DNA of 64,000 nucleotides, from positions 124,001-188,000 of the forward strand of contig JALHQA010000001.1 in the NCBI GenBank assembly GCA_022842205.1, given 5' to 3'. Every line of letters starts with the position of its first letter. Within the stretch, counting starts at the first letter, position 1. Both the position numbers and the translations under genes were made by a program. Below are positions 27,572 to 37,343 of the stretch, piece after piece. The notes beneath the pieces are model-generated. The model worked only from the letters and a program-made list of their open reading frames with translations, was not told the DNA's origin and made no database searches. The stretch is from Hyphomicrobiales bacterium. Its GTDB lineage: Bacteria > Pseudomonadota > Alphaproteobacteria > Rhizobiales > Methylopilaceae.

Positions 27572-28731
27572 CAGCTCGTCAGCAGGACAGCTTGTTCCGG
27601 CTGCCAGGACAGCCAGACCTTGTCTTCCCAGGTGATCGGACGCTCGACGAGACGCGTCGAGTTGGAAACCTGCGCCTTTACAATATCGCCCGACGGCAGC
27701 TTGACGCGGTAGATCGACAGATCGCCGAGATAGCCGATGTCCCAGACCTCACCGGCCAGTACATTCGGCGTGCCGGGTGTCGGTGCATCGCGCGAGATCG
27801 CGATCTTCTCCGGCCGGAGCGCGATCCACGCATCGGCTCCCTTGGCGACTTCCGGCGCGCCGGTGATCTCGATCGGCGCATCCGTCCATGCGCTTTTCAG
27901 CTTCAGCGCATTGCCCGTTCCCGATTCCACCCTGGCCGGAATCACATTCACATCGCCGATGAAGTCCGCAACATAGCGCGAGTTCGGCTGTTCGTAGATT
28001 TCGCCGGGCGTTGCGACCTGCACGATCCTGCCGTGATCCATGACCGCGATGCGATCGGCCACCGTCATCGCTTCTTCCTGGTCGTGCGTGACGATGAGGA
28101 AGGTCATGCCGAGCGTGACCTGGAGATCGGTGAGCTCGAACTGCGTTTCCTCGCGCAGCTTCTTGTCGAGCGCGCCGAGCGGCTCATCGAGCAGCAACAC
28201 TTTCGGCTTCAACGCGAGCGAGCGCGCAAGCGCAACGCGCTGGCGCTGGCCGCCGGAGAGCTGGTGCGGCTTGCGCCCGCCGAACTTGTCGAGCTTCACG
28301 AGCGTGAGCATTTCGGTGACGCGCGCGTCGCGCTCGGCTTTCGGCATATTCGCCTGCTTGAGGCCGAAGGCGACGTTGTCGGCGACGCTCATATGCGGGA
28401 ACAGCGCATAGGACTGGAACATCATGTTCACCGGCCGCTTGTAGGGCGGCACGCCCACAAGATCCCTGCCGGCGAGAATGACCTTGCCTTCGGTCGGCTC
28501 CTCGAAGCCCGCGATCATGCGCATCAGCGTGGTCTTGCCGCAGCCCGACGGGCCGAGCAGCGCGAAGAATTCGCGCTCATAGATGTTCAGCGTGAGATTG
28601 TGGACGGCGGTGAAGTCGCCGTATTTCTTGGTGACGTTTTCGAACCGGATCAGCGGAACGGCGTCGGGGTTCGTCCACGGGCTGAAATCGCGCCGGACAG
28701 GGCCAAGTGCTGCTTTTTCAGGTGGAGGCAT
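27571..28731 (-). CDS. potG: Putrescine ABC transporter ATP-binding protein PotG
   Basis: 386 residues. Walker A is GPSGCGKTT, signature [15 protein letters not shown], Walker B VLLLDEPLGALD, H-loop VTHDQEEAM. The C-terminal TOBE-type domain (about 290-380) contains IALRPEKIAI. It energises uptake by PotH/PotI. GAGGAG lies 8 bases before the ATG. A strong hairpin in the gap separates it from potF. Confidence 0.95.
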   Translation of the reverse strand: MPPPEKAALGPVRRDFSPWTNPDAVPLIRFENVTKKYGDFTAVHNLTLNIYEREFFALLGPSGCGKTTLMRMIAGFEEPTEGKVILAGRDLVGVPPYKRPVNMMFQSYALFPHMSVADNVAFGLKQANMPKAERDARVTEMLTLVKLDKFGGRKPHQLSGGQRQRVALARSLALKPKVLLLDEPLGALDKKLREETQFELTDLQVTLGMTFLIVTHDQEEAMTVADRIAVMDHGRIVQVATPGEIYEQPNSRYVADFIGDVNVIPARVESGTGNALKLKSAWTDAPIEITGAPEVAKGADAWIALRPEKIAISRDAPTPGTPNVLAGEVWDIGYLGDLSIYRVKLPSGDIVKAQVSNSTRLVERPITWEDKVWLSWQPEQAVLLTS

Positions 28732-28742
28732 ACGCGGGCTCC

Positions 28743-28774
28743 TCTGAGGGGAACCCGAACGGGCTCCCCTCAGA
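28743..28774 (-). terminator. Intercistronic hairpin between potF and potG
   Basis: TCTGAGGGGAACCCG (28743-28757) pairs with CGGGCTCCCCTCAGA (28760-28774) over 15 positions with one A-C mismatch; the loop is GAAC-like. There is no U-tract. Hairpins in this position often protect the upstream mRNA of the abundant binding protein or cause partial termination. Confidence 0.65.
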
Positions 28775-28782
28775 AGACGAGG

Positions 28783-29889
28783 TTACTGGCCGGTCTTGGC
28801 TTTTGTCCATTCCCGGGTGACGGCGCGCTGCATTTTCGGGTCTTCGATGGTCGAGACCGTGAACAGGCGCTTCAGCGTGTCCGCGTCCGGATAGATGGCC
28901 GTGTTCTCGAAGACTTCCTTGTCGAGCAGCGGCTGCGACGCGAGGTTCGCATTCGCGTACTGCACATAGTTCGTCGCCTTCGCGATGACCTCCGGGCGCA
29001 TCATGTAGTCGATGAACTTGTGCGCGTTCTCGACATTCGGCGCGTCGGCGGGAACCGCGAACACGTCGAACCAGAGCTGCGCACCCTCTTTCGGAATGCT
29101 GTAGGCGATCTCGACGCCCTTGCCGGCTTCTTCCGCGCGCGCCGCGACCTGCAGCACATCGCCGGAATAGCCGATTGCCGCGCAGATATCGCCGTCGGCC
29201 AGCGCGTTCTTCCACTCGTCGGAATGGAATTTGCGGATGAAGGGACGGATCTTGGCGAGATGCTCGCCCGCCTTGGTGATGTCCTCGACATTGATGAAGT
29301 CGGGCGGCGACACGCCGATATAGTTCATGACGGAGGGCAGCACGTCTTCCGCCGAATCCAGCACCATGATGCCGCATTTCGACAGTTTCTCGGCGTTGGC
29401 GGGATCGAGCACGAGCGACCAGGAATTGACCGGCGCGTCATCGCCGAGCACTTCCTTCACCTTGGCGACATTGTATCCGATGCCCGTGGTGCCCCACATA
29501 TACGTCACGGAGTATTCGTTGCCCGGATCGTATTTCGCCACGCGCTCCTGAATTTCCGGCCACATGTTTTTCAGGTTGGGGAGCTTCGCCTTGTCGAGCT
29601 TCTGGAACACGCCCGCCTTGATCTGGCGGTTGAGGAATGTCGCTGTAGGGACAACGATGTCGTAACCGGTCGATCCCGTCAGCAGCTTGGTTTCGAGCAG
29701 TTCATTGGTGTCGAAGGTGTCGTAGACGACCTTGATCCCGGTCTCGGCGGTGAATTCCTTTAGGATTTCCTCGTCGATGTAATCGGACCAGTTGTAGACG
29801 CGGATTTCCTGCGCGGCGGCGGCATGAGCGCCCGCAACAAAGGCGGCGGCTGCCATCAGCGGGACAAGGGAACGGGCTCGGAACGTCAT
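28783..29889 (-). CDS. potF: Putrescine-binding periplasmic protein PotF
   Basis: 368 residues from ATG 29889, with GGAGGT 11 bases upstream. Signal peptide TFRARSLVPLMAAAAFVAGA...AAAQ. The mature protein begins EIRVYNWSDYIDEEILKEFT, the usual start of polyamine-binding proteins (PotD/PotF), and has VTYMWGTTGIGYN. It is the first gene of potFGHI and divergent from the PuuA/PuuB pair, which fits putrescine as the substrate. Spermidine cannot be excluded from sequence alone. Confidence 0.93.
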   Translation of the reverse strand: MTFRARSLVPLMAAAAFVAGAHAAAAQEIRVYNWSDYIDEEILKEFTAETGIKVVYDTFDTNELLETKLLTGSTGYDIVVPTATFLNRQIKAGVFQKLDKAKLPNLKNMWPEIQERVAKYDPGNEYSVTYMWGTTGIGYNVAKVKEVLGDDAPVNSWSLVLDPANAEKLSKCGIMVLDSAEDVLPSVMNYIGVSPPDFINVEDITKAGEHLAKIRPFIRKFHSDEWKNALADGDICAAIGYSGDVLQVAARAEEAGKGVEIAYSIPKEGAQLWFDVFAVPADAPNVENAHKFIDYMMRPEVIAKATNYVQYANANLASQPLLDKEVFENTAIYPDADTLKRLFTVSTIEDPKMQRAVTREWTKAKTGQ

Positions 29890-30237
29890 TTTATTGTTTA
29901 CCTCCACACGCGTGGCGCCTGCACAATTCGCAAACAACTCAGGCTACGAAGCCGCACGCGGGCCCGCAAGAAGCCGTTACGGGCCGCAGGCTTGCGACTT
30001 TTGGATAATAACCCCGCAAAGCGGCGCGGACCAGAGCGCCGGAAGCCTTGCTTCAGCATGCTGGAAGGACCCGGATTGACGGACCCCGGGGGGCGCGTGG
30101 CAGTCTGGACATACACCGCCCAGCCGGGTGGTGGTTTGTTAACCAACGGAGCGCCAGCCGGACCCAAGCGTCCGGGGCCGCGTTCGCCGGGGCATCGAAG
30201 ACGTATCCGGCGCCTGCGCGAGCTTCAGCGAAAGCTC
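29890..30237. other. Divergent intergenic region between potF and the puuA-like gene
   Basis: 348 bases without a gene. It must hold promoters for both directions. The potF ribosome-binding site is at its left end. Around 29950-29995 is a GC-rich stretch with short inverted repeats (GCGGGCCCGC; GGCCGCAGG/CTTGCG). A GGATAATA at 30003-30010 looks like a -10 box but has no -35 partner. I saw no known operator. The right end has only a weak ribosome-binding site for the puuA-like start. Confidence 0.5.
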
Positions 30238-31632
30238 ATGAGCAAGAAAAAGACTGTGAAGGACAAGGCCCTCTCGATCCGGGGCGTGGCCAATGTCGAG
30301 GAAGCACGGCGCTGGGTCGCCGCGCGCGGTGTGGAAGAACTCGAATGCCTGGTGCCGGACCAGGCGGGCGTCGCCCGCGGCAAGCTCATGCCGACATCGA
30401 AATTCTTCAACGCGCCGCAGATGAATCTGCCGTCCTCGATTCTCTACCAGACCATCGCCGGCGAATACCCCGCGGGTGACGGACCGGAAGCCGGCGATGT
30501 CGCCGACGCGGACCTCGTGCTGGAGCCGGATTTCTCGACGCTGTCGGTGGTGCCGTGGGAAACCGACCCCACTGCGCAGCTGATCCATGACTGCTACGAC
30601 CGCGAGGGCAACCCGATCGAGGTCGCGCCACGGCAGGTGCTGCGCCGCATCGTCCAGCTTTACGAGAAGAAGGGCTGGTTTCCGATTGTCGCGCCGGAAC
30701 TCGAATTCTATCTCGTCAAGCCGAACACGGACCCGGACTATCCGCTGGAGCCGCCGGTCGGCCGCTCCGGCCGCCCGGAAACCGGACGCCAGAGCTATTC
30801 GATCTCGGCCGTGAACGAGTTCGACGATCTGTTCGAGGACATCTACGACTATTCCGAAGCCCAGGGCCTCGAGATCGACACCCTCATCCACGAAGAGGGC
30901 GCGGCGCAGATGGAGATCAATCTCCGCCACGGCCCGCCGCTGGAACTCGCTGACCAGGTTTTCATGTTCAAGCGCACGATCCGCGAGGCGGCGCTGGGCC
31001 ACAACATATACGCGACCTTCATGGCCAAGCCGATCGCCAACCAGCCCGGCTCGGCGATGCACATACACCAGTCAATTCGCGACAAGACCGGCACGAACAT
31101 CTTCTCGAACGCCAAGGGCGAACCGACCAAGGAGTTCTATTCCTTCATCGCCGGGCAGCAGAAATATCTGCCGCATGTGATGTGCATATTGGCGCCCTAT
31201 GTGAATTCCTACCGGCGCCTCACAAAGGACGCCTCGGCGCCGATCAACGTCGCGTGGGGGCACGACAACCGGACCACGGGCATTCGCGTGCCGCCGGCGA
31301 AGGCACAGTCGCGCCGCGTCGAAAACCGCATCCCCTCCTCCGACGCCAATCCCTATCTCGCCATCGCCGCGAGCCTTGCCTGCGGCTATCTCGGCATGAC
31401 CGAGGGTCTGAAGCCCGAGGACCCCGTGACCGGGTCCGCGCACGGCCTCGACTACGACCTGCCGCGCGGGCTTCTTGAGGCCGTGGCGCTGTTTGAGGAA
31501 TCGAAACCGCTCGAGAATCTCTTCAGCCGTTCGTTCGTACGCACATATGCGGCGATCAAGCGCGGTGAGTTCGAGACGTTCATGCGTGTCATCAGCCCGT
31601 GGGAGCGTGAATATCTCCTGCTGAACGTGTGA
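30238..31632 (+). CDS. Glutamine synthetase family protein, gamma-glutamylputrescine synthetase-like
   Basis: 464 residues from ATG 30238; the open frame extends upstream but without family sequence. The glutamine synthetase fold is clear: APELEFYLV, the metal-binding EEGAAQMEINL, and NQPGSAMHIHQSI (catalytic loop), and the C-terminal NRIPSSDANPYLAIAASLACGY. This subfamily lacks the adenylylation loop of GlnA. Next to potFGHI and an FAD amine oxidoreductase it most likely ligates glutamate to putrescine (PuuA role). Its stop overlaps the start of the oxidoreductase. Substrate is inferred from context. Confidence 0.85.
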   Translation: MSKKKTVKDKALSIRGVANVEEARRWVAARGVEELECLVPDQAGVARGKLMPTSKFFNAPQMNLPSSILYQTIAGEYPAGDGPEAGDVADADLVLEPDFSTLSVVPWETDPTAQLIHDCYDREGNPIEVAPRQVLRRIVQLYEKKGWFPIVAPELEFYLVKPNTDPDYPLEPPVGRSGRPETGRQSYSISAVNEFDDLFEDIYDYSEAQGLEIDTLIHEEGAAQMEINLRHGPPLELADQVFMFKRTIREAALGHNIYATFMAKPIANQPGSAMHIHQSIRDKTGTNIFSNAKGEPTKEFYSFIAGQQKYLPHVMCILAPYVNSYRRLTKDASAPINVAWGHDNRTTGIRVPPAKAQSRRVENRIPSSDANPYLAIAASLACGYLGMTEGLKPEDPVTGSAHGLDYDLPRGLLEAVALFEESKPLENLFSRSFVRTYAAIKRGEFETFMRVISPWEREYLLLNV

Positions 31633-32897
31633 ACGGTCCGTTGACATACTACGAAGCGACCTCGCGGCCGCTTTCCGCATTTCCATCGCTGAAGGGCGCG
31701 AAGCGCGCCGATGTGTGTGTCATCGGCGCGGGCTTCACCGGGCTCGGCGCCGCGCTGAACCTCGCCGAGGCCGGCTATTCCGTCATCGTGCTCGAACAGG
31801 GCCGTGTAGCGTCCGGCGCGACCGGGCGCAATGGCGGCCAGATCCATACCGGGCTGCGCAAGGACCAGCTTTATCTCGAACAGAAATTCGGCCGCTCGCA
31901 GGCCTGGCTGCTGTGGGAAATCGGACAGGCCGCCGTTTCGGAAATGGATCTGCGGCTCAAGAAACACCGCATCGACGCCGAGCGCCGCGAGGGCCTGATC
32001 TATGCGGACCACCGCGGACGCTTCGTCGACGATACACACCGCTATGTCGATCATTTGCGCGAGCACTATGCCTACGACAAGGCCGACAAACTCGGCATGA
32101 GCGAAATCCGCTCGCTCGTCAAATCGTCGGACTATGAAGGCGGCATGATCGACCGCGGCGGCGGGTCGCTTCACCCGCTGAAATATGCACGCGGGCTTGC
32201 GCGCGCGGCGATCAAGGCCGGCGCGGACATCCATGAGAACACAAAGGCGCTGGAAATCACTTCCGGAAAGAACGCGCGCGTCGTTACACCCGCCGGCAGC
32301 GTGACGGCCGACTGGGTGCTGGTCGCAGGTGACAGCCTGATGCAGGGCCTCGTGCCCGAAGCCGACGCGCGCATCCTGCCGATCGCCTCGACCATCGGCG
32401 TGACGAAGCCGCTCGGCAAGGAGCTGAAGCAATATCTCAACACGCCGATGGCGGTGGCGGACAGCCGCTTCGTCGTCAACTATTTCCGTCCGACATCCGA
32501 CGGCCGCCTGTTGTTCGGCGGCGGAGAAAGCTATTCGACAACCTATGTCGCCGACCCCGCCGCAAAGGTACGGACAGCTTTGCGAACGGTGTTTCCAGAT
32601 CTTGACGGCACGGAATTCGACTACGCCTGGAGCGGCGTTGTCGGTGTTACGGCGACGCGCCTGCCAATGATCCGTCGGCTGCAGCCGAATGTTCTGATGG
32701 CGGCCGGCTATTCCGGCCAAGGCGTGGCGTTGGCGCCGTTCGCCGGCAAGGTGATGGCCGAAGCGGTGATGGGCACGATGGAGCGCTTTGATGTGCTGTC
32801 GCAGCTTCCCGTTCCGGCTTTCCCGGGCGGTGCGGCGCTGCGCCAGCCGCTGCTTGTTCTCGCAATGCTGTGGTACGCGCTGCGCGACCGTCTGTGA
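31629..32897 (+). CDS. FAD-dependent oxidoreductase, gamma-glutamylputrescine oxidase-like
   Basis: 422 residues, GTG start overlapping the preceding stop by 4 bases, so translationally coupled. The Rossmann motif VCVIGAGFTGLGAALNLAEAGYSVIVLE (about 28-55), GATGRNGGQIHTGLR and the C-terminal LMAAGYSGQGVALAPFAGKV are typical of the DAO/PuuB family. It would oxidise gamma-glutamylputrescine to the aldehyde. The later enzymes of the pathway (PuuC, PuuD) are not in this window. Its stop codon abuts that of convergent cysA. Confidence 0.88.
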   Translation: MNGPLTYYEATSRPLSAFPSLKGAKRADVCVIGAGFTGLGAALNLAEAGYSVIVLEQGRVASGATGRNGGQIHTGLRKDQLYLEQKFGRSQAWLLWEIGQAAVSEMDLRLKKHRIDAERREGLIYADHRGRFVDDTHRYVDHLREHYAYDKADKLGMSEIRSLVKSSDYEGGMIDRGGGSLHPLKYARGLARAAIKAGADIHENTKALEITSGKNARVVTPAGSVTADWVLVAGDSLMQGLVPEADARILPIASTIGVTKPLGKELKQYLNTPMAVADSRFVVNYFRPTSDGRLLFGGGESYSTTYVADPAAKVRTALRTVFPDLDGTEFDYAWSGVVGVTATRLPMIRRLQPNVLMAAGYSGQGVALAPFAGKVMAEAVMGTMERFDVLSQLPVPAFPGGAALRQPLLVLAMLWYALRDRL

Positions 32898-33941
<1,044 letters not shown>

Positions 33942-33954
33942 CGGCGGGCTTCAC

Positions 33955-34944
33955 TCATTTCGCGTAGACCTGGTCAAACGTTCCGCCGTCCGAAAAATGG
34001 ACCTTCTGCGCCTGCTCCCAGCCGCCGAACTCCTGATCGACAGTGATGAGCCGGACATCGGCGAACGCATCCTTATAGCGTTCAGCCACAGCCTCGTCGC
34101 GTGGCCGATAGTAGTTCCTTGCCGCGATTTCCTGACCCGCCGGCGAGTAGAGGAAATCCAAGTAGGCGGCGGCAACCTCTCGCGTTCCCTTCTTGTCGAC
34201 GACCTTGTCGACTATGGCAACAACCGGCTCGGCGAGAATTGACAGTGATGGCGTCACGATCTCGAACTCGTCCCGACCGGCCTCGTTGATTGCGCGATAG
34301 GCCTCGTTTTCCCAGGCGAGCAGTACGTCGCCGAGTTCGCGTTCGACGAATGTCACCGTTGCACCCCGCGCACCCGTGTCGAGCACCGGAACATGCTTCA
34401 GCAGCGTCCTGACGAATTCCTGCGCCTTCTCGTCGGAGCCGCCATTCGCCTTCCTGGCGTAGGCCCATGCCGCGAGGTAGTTCCAGCGGGCTCCGCCGGA
34501 TGTCTTCGGGTTGGGCGTAATGACCTCAACATCGTCCTTTATGAGATCGCTCCAGTCCCTGATGTTTTTCGGATTGCCCTTGCGGACGAGGAAAACGATC
34601 GTCGAGGTGTAGGGTGCCGAATTCTGCTCAAGTTTCTTCTGCCAGTCCGAAACGATCAGTCCTTTTCGCGCGATCGCGTCGATATCGGAGGCCAGCGCCA
34701 GCGTCACGACATCGGCCTCCAGGCCCTCGATCACGGCACGGGCCTGTTTTCCTGAGCCGCCATGCGACTGATTGATGGTCAGATCCTCGCCCTTCTCCGC
34801 TTTCCACTTCGCCGCGAAAGCCTTGTTGATCTCGGTATAGAATTCGCGCGTCGGATCGTAGGACACGTTGAGCAGCTCGGCCGCAACGGCGGGAAGTGAG
34901 AGCAGCACTGTGAGCGCTGTCGAGATGGCAAGTTTGTTCAGCAT
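33955..34944 (-). CDS. sbp: Sulfate-binding periplasmic protein
   Basis: 329 residues. Signal peptide [23 protein letters not shown]. Typical Sbp features are [20 protein letters not shown] at the start of the mature protein, [18 protein letters not shown] (sulfate-binding loop), [15 protein letters not shown] and [20 protein letters not shown]. It is the first gene of a short sbp-cysA unit. The 176-base upstream gap is AT-rich with a run of T near 35052; I could not place a convincing promoter. Confidence 0.93.
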   Translation of the reverse strand: MLNKLAISTALTVLLSLPAVAAELLNVSYDPTREFYTEINKAFAAKWKAEKGEDLTINQSHGGSGKQARAVIEGLEADVVTLALASDIDAIARKGLIVSDWQKKLEQNSAPYTSTIVFLVRKGNPKNIRDWSDLIKDDVEVITPNPKTSGGARWNYLAAWAYARKANGGSDEKAQEFVRTLLKHVPVLDTGARGATVTFVERELGDVLLAWENEAYRAINEAGRDEFEIVTPSLSILAEPVVAIVDKVVDKKGTREVAAAYLDFLYSPAGQEIAARNYYRPRDEAVAERYKDAFADVRLITVDQEFGGWEQAQKVHFSDGGTFDQVYAK

Positions 34945-35120
34945 GGACTTCCGCCTGACACGCGCCGGTTTCCGACACGGAAACGGCTTCGTGAAAAGAA
35001 GCTTCGTTCCTCAACCGCTATATGTCAACTAATTCGGTAGTCTTTATGTTATTTTTTTTCTTATACAGTATTCATATGTATTTAATGAGCATGCGTCTCG
35101 CCGGTTGCAGTCGCCGTCTT

Positions 35121-35840
35121 TCAAACTTCGGAGAGATGGATGCCGCACTCGGTCTTGTTTGAGCCGCGCCAGCGGCCGGCGCGCACATTCTCGCCCGGCA
35201 TTGTGCGGCTGGTGCAGGACATGCAGCCAATGGAGGCGAAGCCGTGCTTCTGCAGCGGGTGCAGCGGCAGATGGTGGCGTACAAAATAGGACTGGATGTC
35301 CTGCGCGTTGAAGTTCGCCAGCGGATTGACCTTGATGCGGGGTCCGTCGGCTTCGACCACGGGAAGTTCGCTGCGCGTTTCGCCGTGGTAGCGCTTGCGG
35401 CCGTTGAACCAGGCGCCAAGGCCATCCAGCGCGCGGCCAAGCGGCAGCACCTTGCGGAAACCGCAGCAGGCATCGGTGTCGGAAGCCCAGAGCATGTTGT
35501 CCGGATCGAGCCGCAGCCGGTCGGCCTCGTCGGGCGTAAAGACACGGATGTCGGTGAGGCCGAGCCGTTCCTGGAGCTGGTCGCGATATTCCAGCGTTTC
35601 GGGAAACAGCATGCCGGTGTCGAGAAAGAGCACGGGCGCGGTCCGGTCGATTTCCGCCAGCATGTGCAACAGCACGGCCGATTCCGTGCCGAACGAGGAC
35701 ACAGCCCCAACGCCACCGTCAAATTTCTCGGCGAGAATCGCCGCGATGACATCATGCGGCGCGGCGTCCGTCAGTCTCGCATCGAGCGCGGCGGCGCGTT
35801 CCTTCAATGCATCGTCGGCGGTCGCGGCAATATCAAACAT
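35121..35840 (-). CDS. cysH: Adenylyl-sulfate (APS) reductase, assimilatory
   Basis: 239 residues. Besides the PP-loop-like SSFGTESAVLLHML and LFLDTGMLFPETLEY it has the paired cysteines DACCGFRK and GCMSCTSRT that bind a 4Fe-4S cluster, marking the APS-reducing type rather than the PAPS type. The C-terminal RAGRWRGSNKTECGIH carries the catalytic Cys (ECGIH). It overlaps the end of cysG by 8 bases. Sulfite reductase (cysI) is not between them, in contrast to the arrangement I know from many rhizobia. Confidence 0.94.
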   Translation of the reverse strand: MFDIAATADDALKERAAALDARLTDAAPHDVIAAILAEKFDGGVGAVSSFGTESAVLLHMLAEIDRTAPVLFLDTGMLFPETLEYRDQLQERLGLTDIRVFTPDEADRLRLDPDNMLWASDTDACCGFRKVLPLGRALDGLGAWFNGRKRYHGETRSELPVVEADGPRIKVNPLANFNAQDIQSYFVRHHLPLHPLQKHGFASIGCMSCTSRTMPGENVRAGRWRGSNKTECGIHLSEV

Positions 35841-37251
35841 TCGTCTTCACTCCGCCGGACAGGGCCGTAATGGCATCGCCGATCCGCGCCCGCCATGGAC
35901 GCGAACGGCGCACGGTCTGACCGAGGACGAGCAGCGCCGGACCATTGCCGACGCGCGCCACGAGATCGGGCAGTTCATCGAGCGTGCCGGCAACCGACGC
36001 GGCATCAGGGCGCGTACCGCGCGCGAGCACGGCAGCGGGTGTTTTCGGATCGCGGCCGGCGGCGATGAGGCCCTCCGCCACCACGGAGGCCGTGGCGCGG
36101 CCCATATAGACAGCAAGTGTCGTGTCGTTACGCGTCAGCCCCGACCAGTCAATGGCCTCGGCGTCCTTCGCGCGATGCGCGGTGATGAGCGTCAGCCGCG
36201 CCGATTCATTGCGGTGAGTCAGCGGCAGTTCCGCCTCCGCCGCGCAGCCCAAGGCCGCCGTGATGCCGGGAACGACGACGACATCCACACCCTCGTCGCG
36301 CAGATGCTCGAGCTCTTCGCCGCCGCGGCCGAAGACGAACGGATCGCCGCCCTTGAGCCGCACGACCCGCAGGCCGCGCCGCGCGGCGGCGACGAGTTCG
36401 GTATTGATGTCGCGCTGGGCGATGCATTTCTCGCCGGCGCGCTTGCCGACGAAGACGCGCTCGGCGTCGCGGCGCGCAAGATCGAGCACTTCCGGCGTCA
36501 CGAGGTCATCATGAAAGATGATGTCGGCGTCTTGCAGGATACGCAGCGCCTTCAGCGTCAGAAGCTCCGGATCGCCCGGCCCGGCACCGACGAGATAGAC
36601 AACGCCCGTGGGCTGCTCGTCCTGCAACTTGCCGTCGATCAGCGCATCCAGCGCCTCGGCGGCCTCATCCGCACGGCCCGCCAGCGCCGCGGCGCCGATG
36701 GGGCCATCCACCACGCTTTCCCAGAATGCACGGCGCACATTGACCGTCTCGCCCGAAAGGCGTTCGCGGCGCGAGCCGATGAGATCGGCAAGGTCGCCAA
36801 GACGCGCCGGAAGCATTGCCTCGAATTTCGCCCGCAGACGGCGCGCCAGAACCGGCGCCGCACCTTCCGTGCCGATGGCGGCGAGCACCGTGCCGCGATC
36901 GACAATGGCGGGCGTGATGAAGCTGCAGAGTTCCGTGCGGTCGACGACATTGACCGGAATGCCAAGCGCCCTGGCGCGCGCTGAAATCACGGCATCGACC
37001 GGATCGCCTGCCGAAGACACGACGAGTGCGGCTTCCGCAAAATCGAATGTCGCCGGATCGGCGGCGGGAGACAGGGAGATTTCCCCTGCCCGCGCCAATT
37101 CATTCAGGCCTTCCACGGCCTCGCCGGCAAATACCTCGACGCGCGCGCCGGCCTTCCGCAACAGCCGCACCTTGTTGAGCACAGCTTCGCCGCCGCCGAA
37201 AACGACGGCACGGCGGTCTTTCGCATCAAGGAAGATCGGAAAATAACGCAT
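35833..37251 (-). CDS. cysG: Siroheme synthase, trifunctional
   Basis: 472 residues with two modules. Residues about 1-200 are the precorrin-2 dehydrogenase/sirohydrochlorin ferrochelatase part (FGGGEAVLNKVRLLRKAGARV, NVVDRTELCSFITPAIVDRG). Residues about 215-460 are uroporphyrinogen-III methyltransferase (VYLVGAGPGDPELLTLKALR, RLKGGDPFVFGRGGEEL, VVPGITAALGCAAEAELPLTHR). It makes siroheme, the cofactor of sulfite and nitrite reductases. A perfect inverted repeat lies 55 bases upstream. It is co-transcribed with cysH. Confidence 0.95.
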   Translation of the reverse strand: MRYFPIFLDAKDRRAVVFGGGEAVLNKVRLLRKAGARVEVFAGEAVEGLNELARAGEISLSPAADPATFDFAEAALVVSSAGDPVDAVISARARALGIPVNVVDRTELCSFITPAIVDRGTVLAAIGTEGAAPVLARRLRAKFEAMLPARLGDLADLIGSRRERLSGETVNVRRAFWESVVDGPIGAAALAGRADEAAEALDALIDGKLQDEQPTGVVYLVGAGPGDPELLTLKALRILQDADIIFHDDLVTPEVLDLARRDAERVFVGKRAGEKCIAQRDINTELVAAARRGLRVVRLKGGDPFVFGRGGEELEHLRDEGVDVVVVPGITAALGCAAEAELPLTHRNESARLTLITAHRAKDAEAIDWSGLTRNDTTLAVYMGRATASVVAEGLIAAGRDPKTPAAVLARGTRPDAASVAGTLDELPDLVARVGNGPALLVLGQTVRRSRPWRARIGDAITALSGGVKTNV

Positions 37252-37305
37252 GTGCTCTTCCAGGCCCTGACGGCCATCTCAAGAGCCTAGATAACACCTG
37301 TTCTA

Positions 37306-37334
37306 AATCTGTTAAAGTGCAGATTTAACAGATT
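37306..37334. promoter_or_regulatory. Perfect 11-bp inverted repeat upstream of cysGH
   Basis: AATCTGTTAAA (37306-37316), a 7-base spacer (GTGCAGA), then TTTAACAGATT (37324-37334). It is AT-rich in GC-rich surroundings and lies 55 bases before the cysG start and 10 bases after the LOG stop. There is no U-tract or GC-rich stem, so an operator is likelier than a terminator. The regulator is unknown. Confidence 0.65.
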
Positions 37335-37343
37335 AAGTGAGTA

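Noticed and set aside
27592..29763. 723-residue open frame opposite potG and potF
   Set aside because: Antisense shadow of two clear ABC transporter genes, with Arg/Asp/His-rich sequence typical of reversed GC-rich codons.
30003..30010. Sigma-70 -10 element for the puuA-like gene
   Set aside because: GGATAATA looks like a -10 box, but no -35 element is found at a suitable distance.
35023..35028. Sigma-70 promoter for sbp
   Set aside because: A perfect TTGACA on the minus strand (35028-35023) has no acceptable -10 sequence 16-18 bases downstream.
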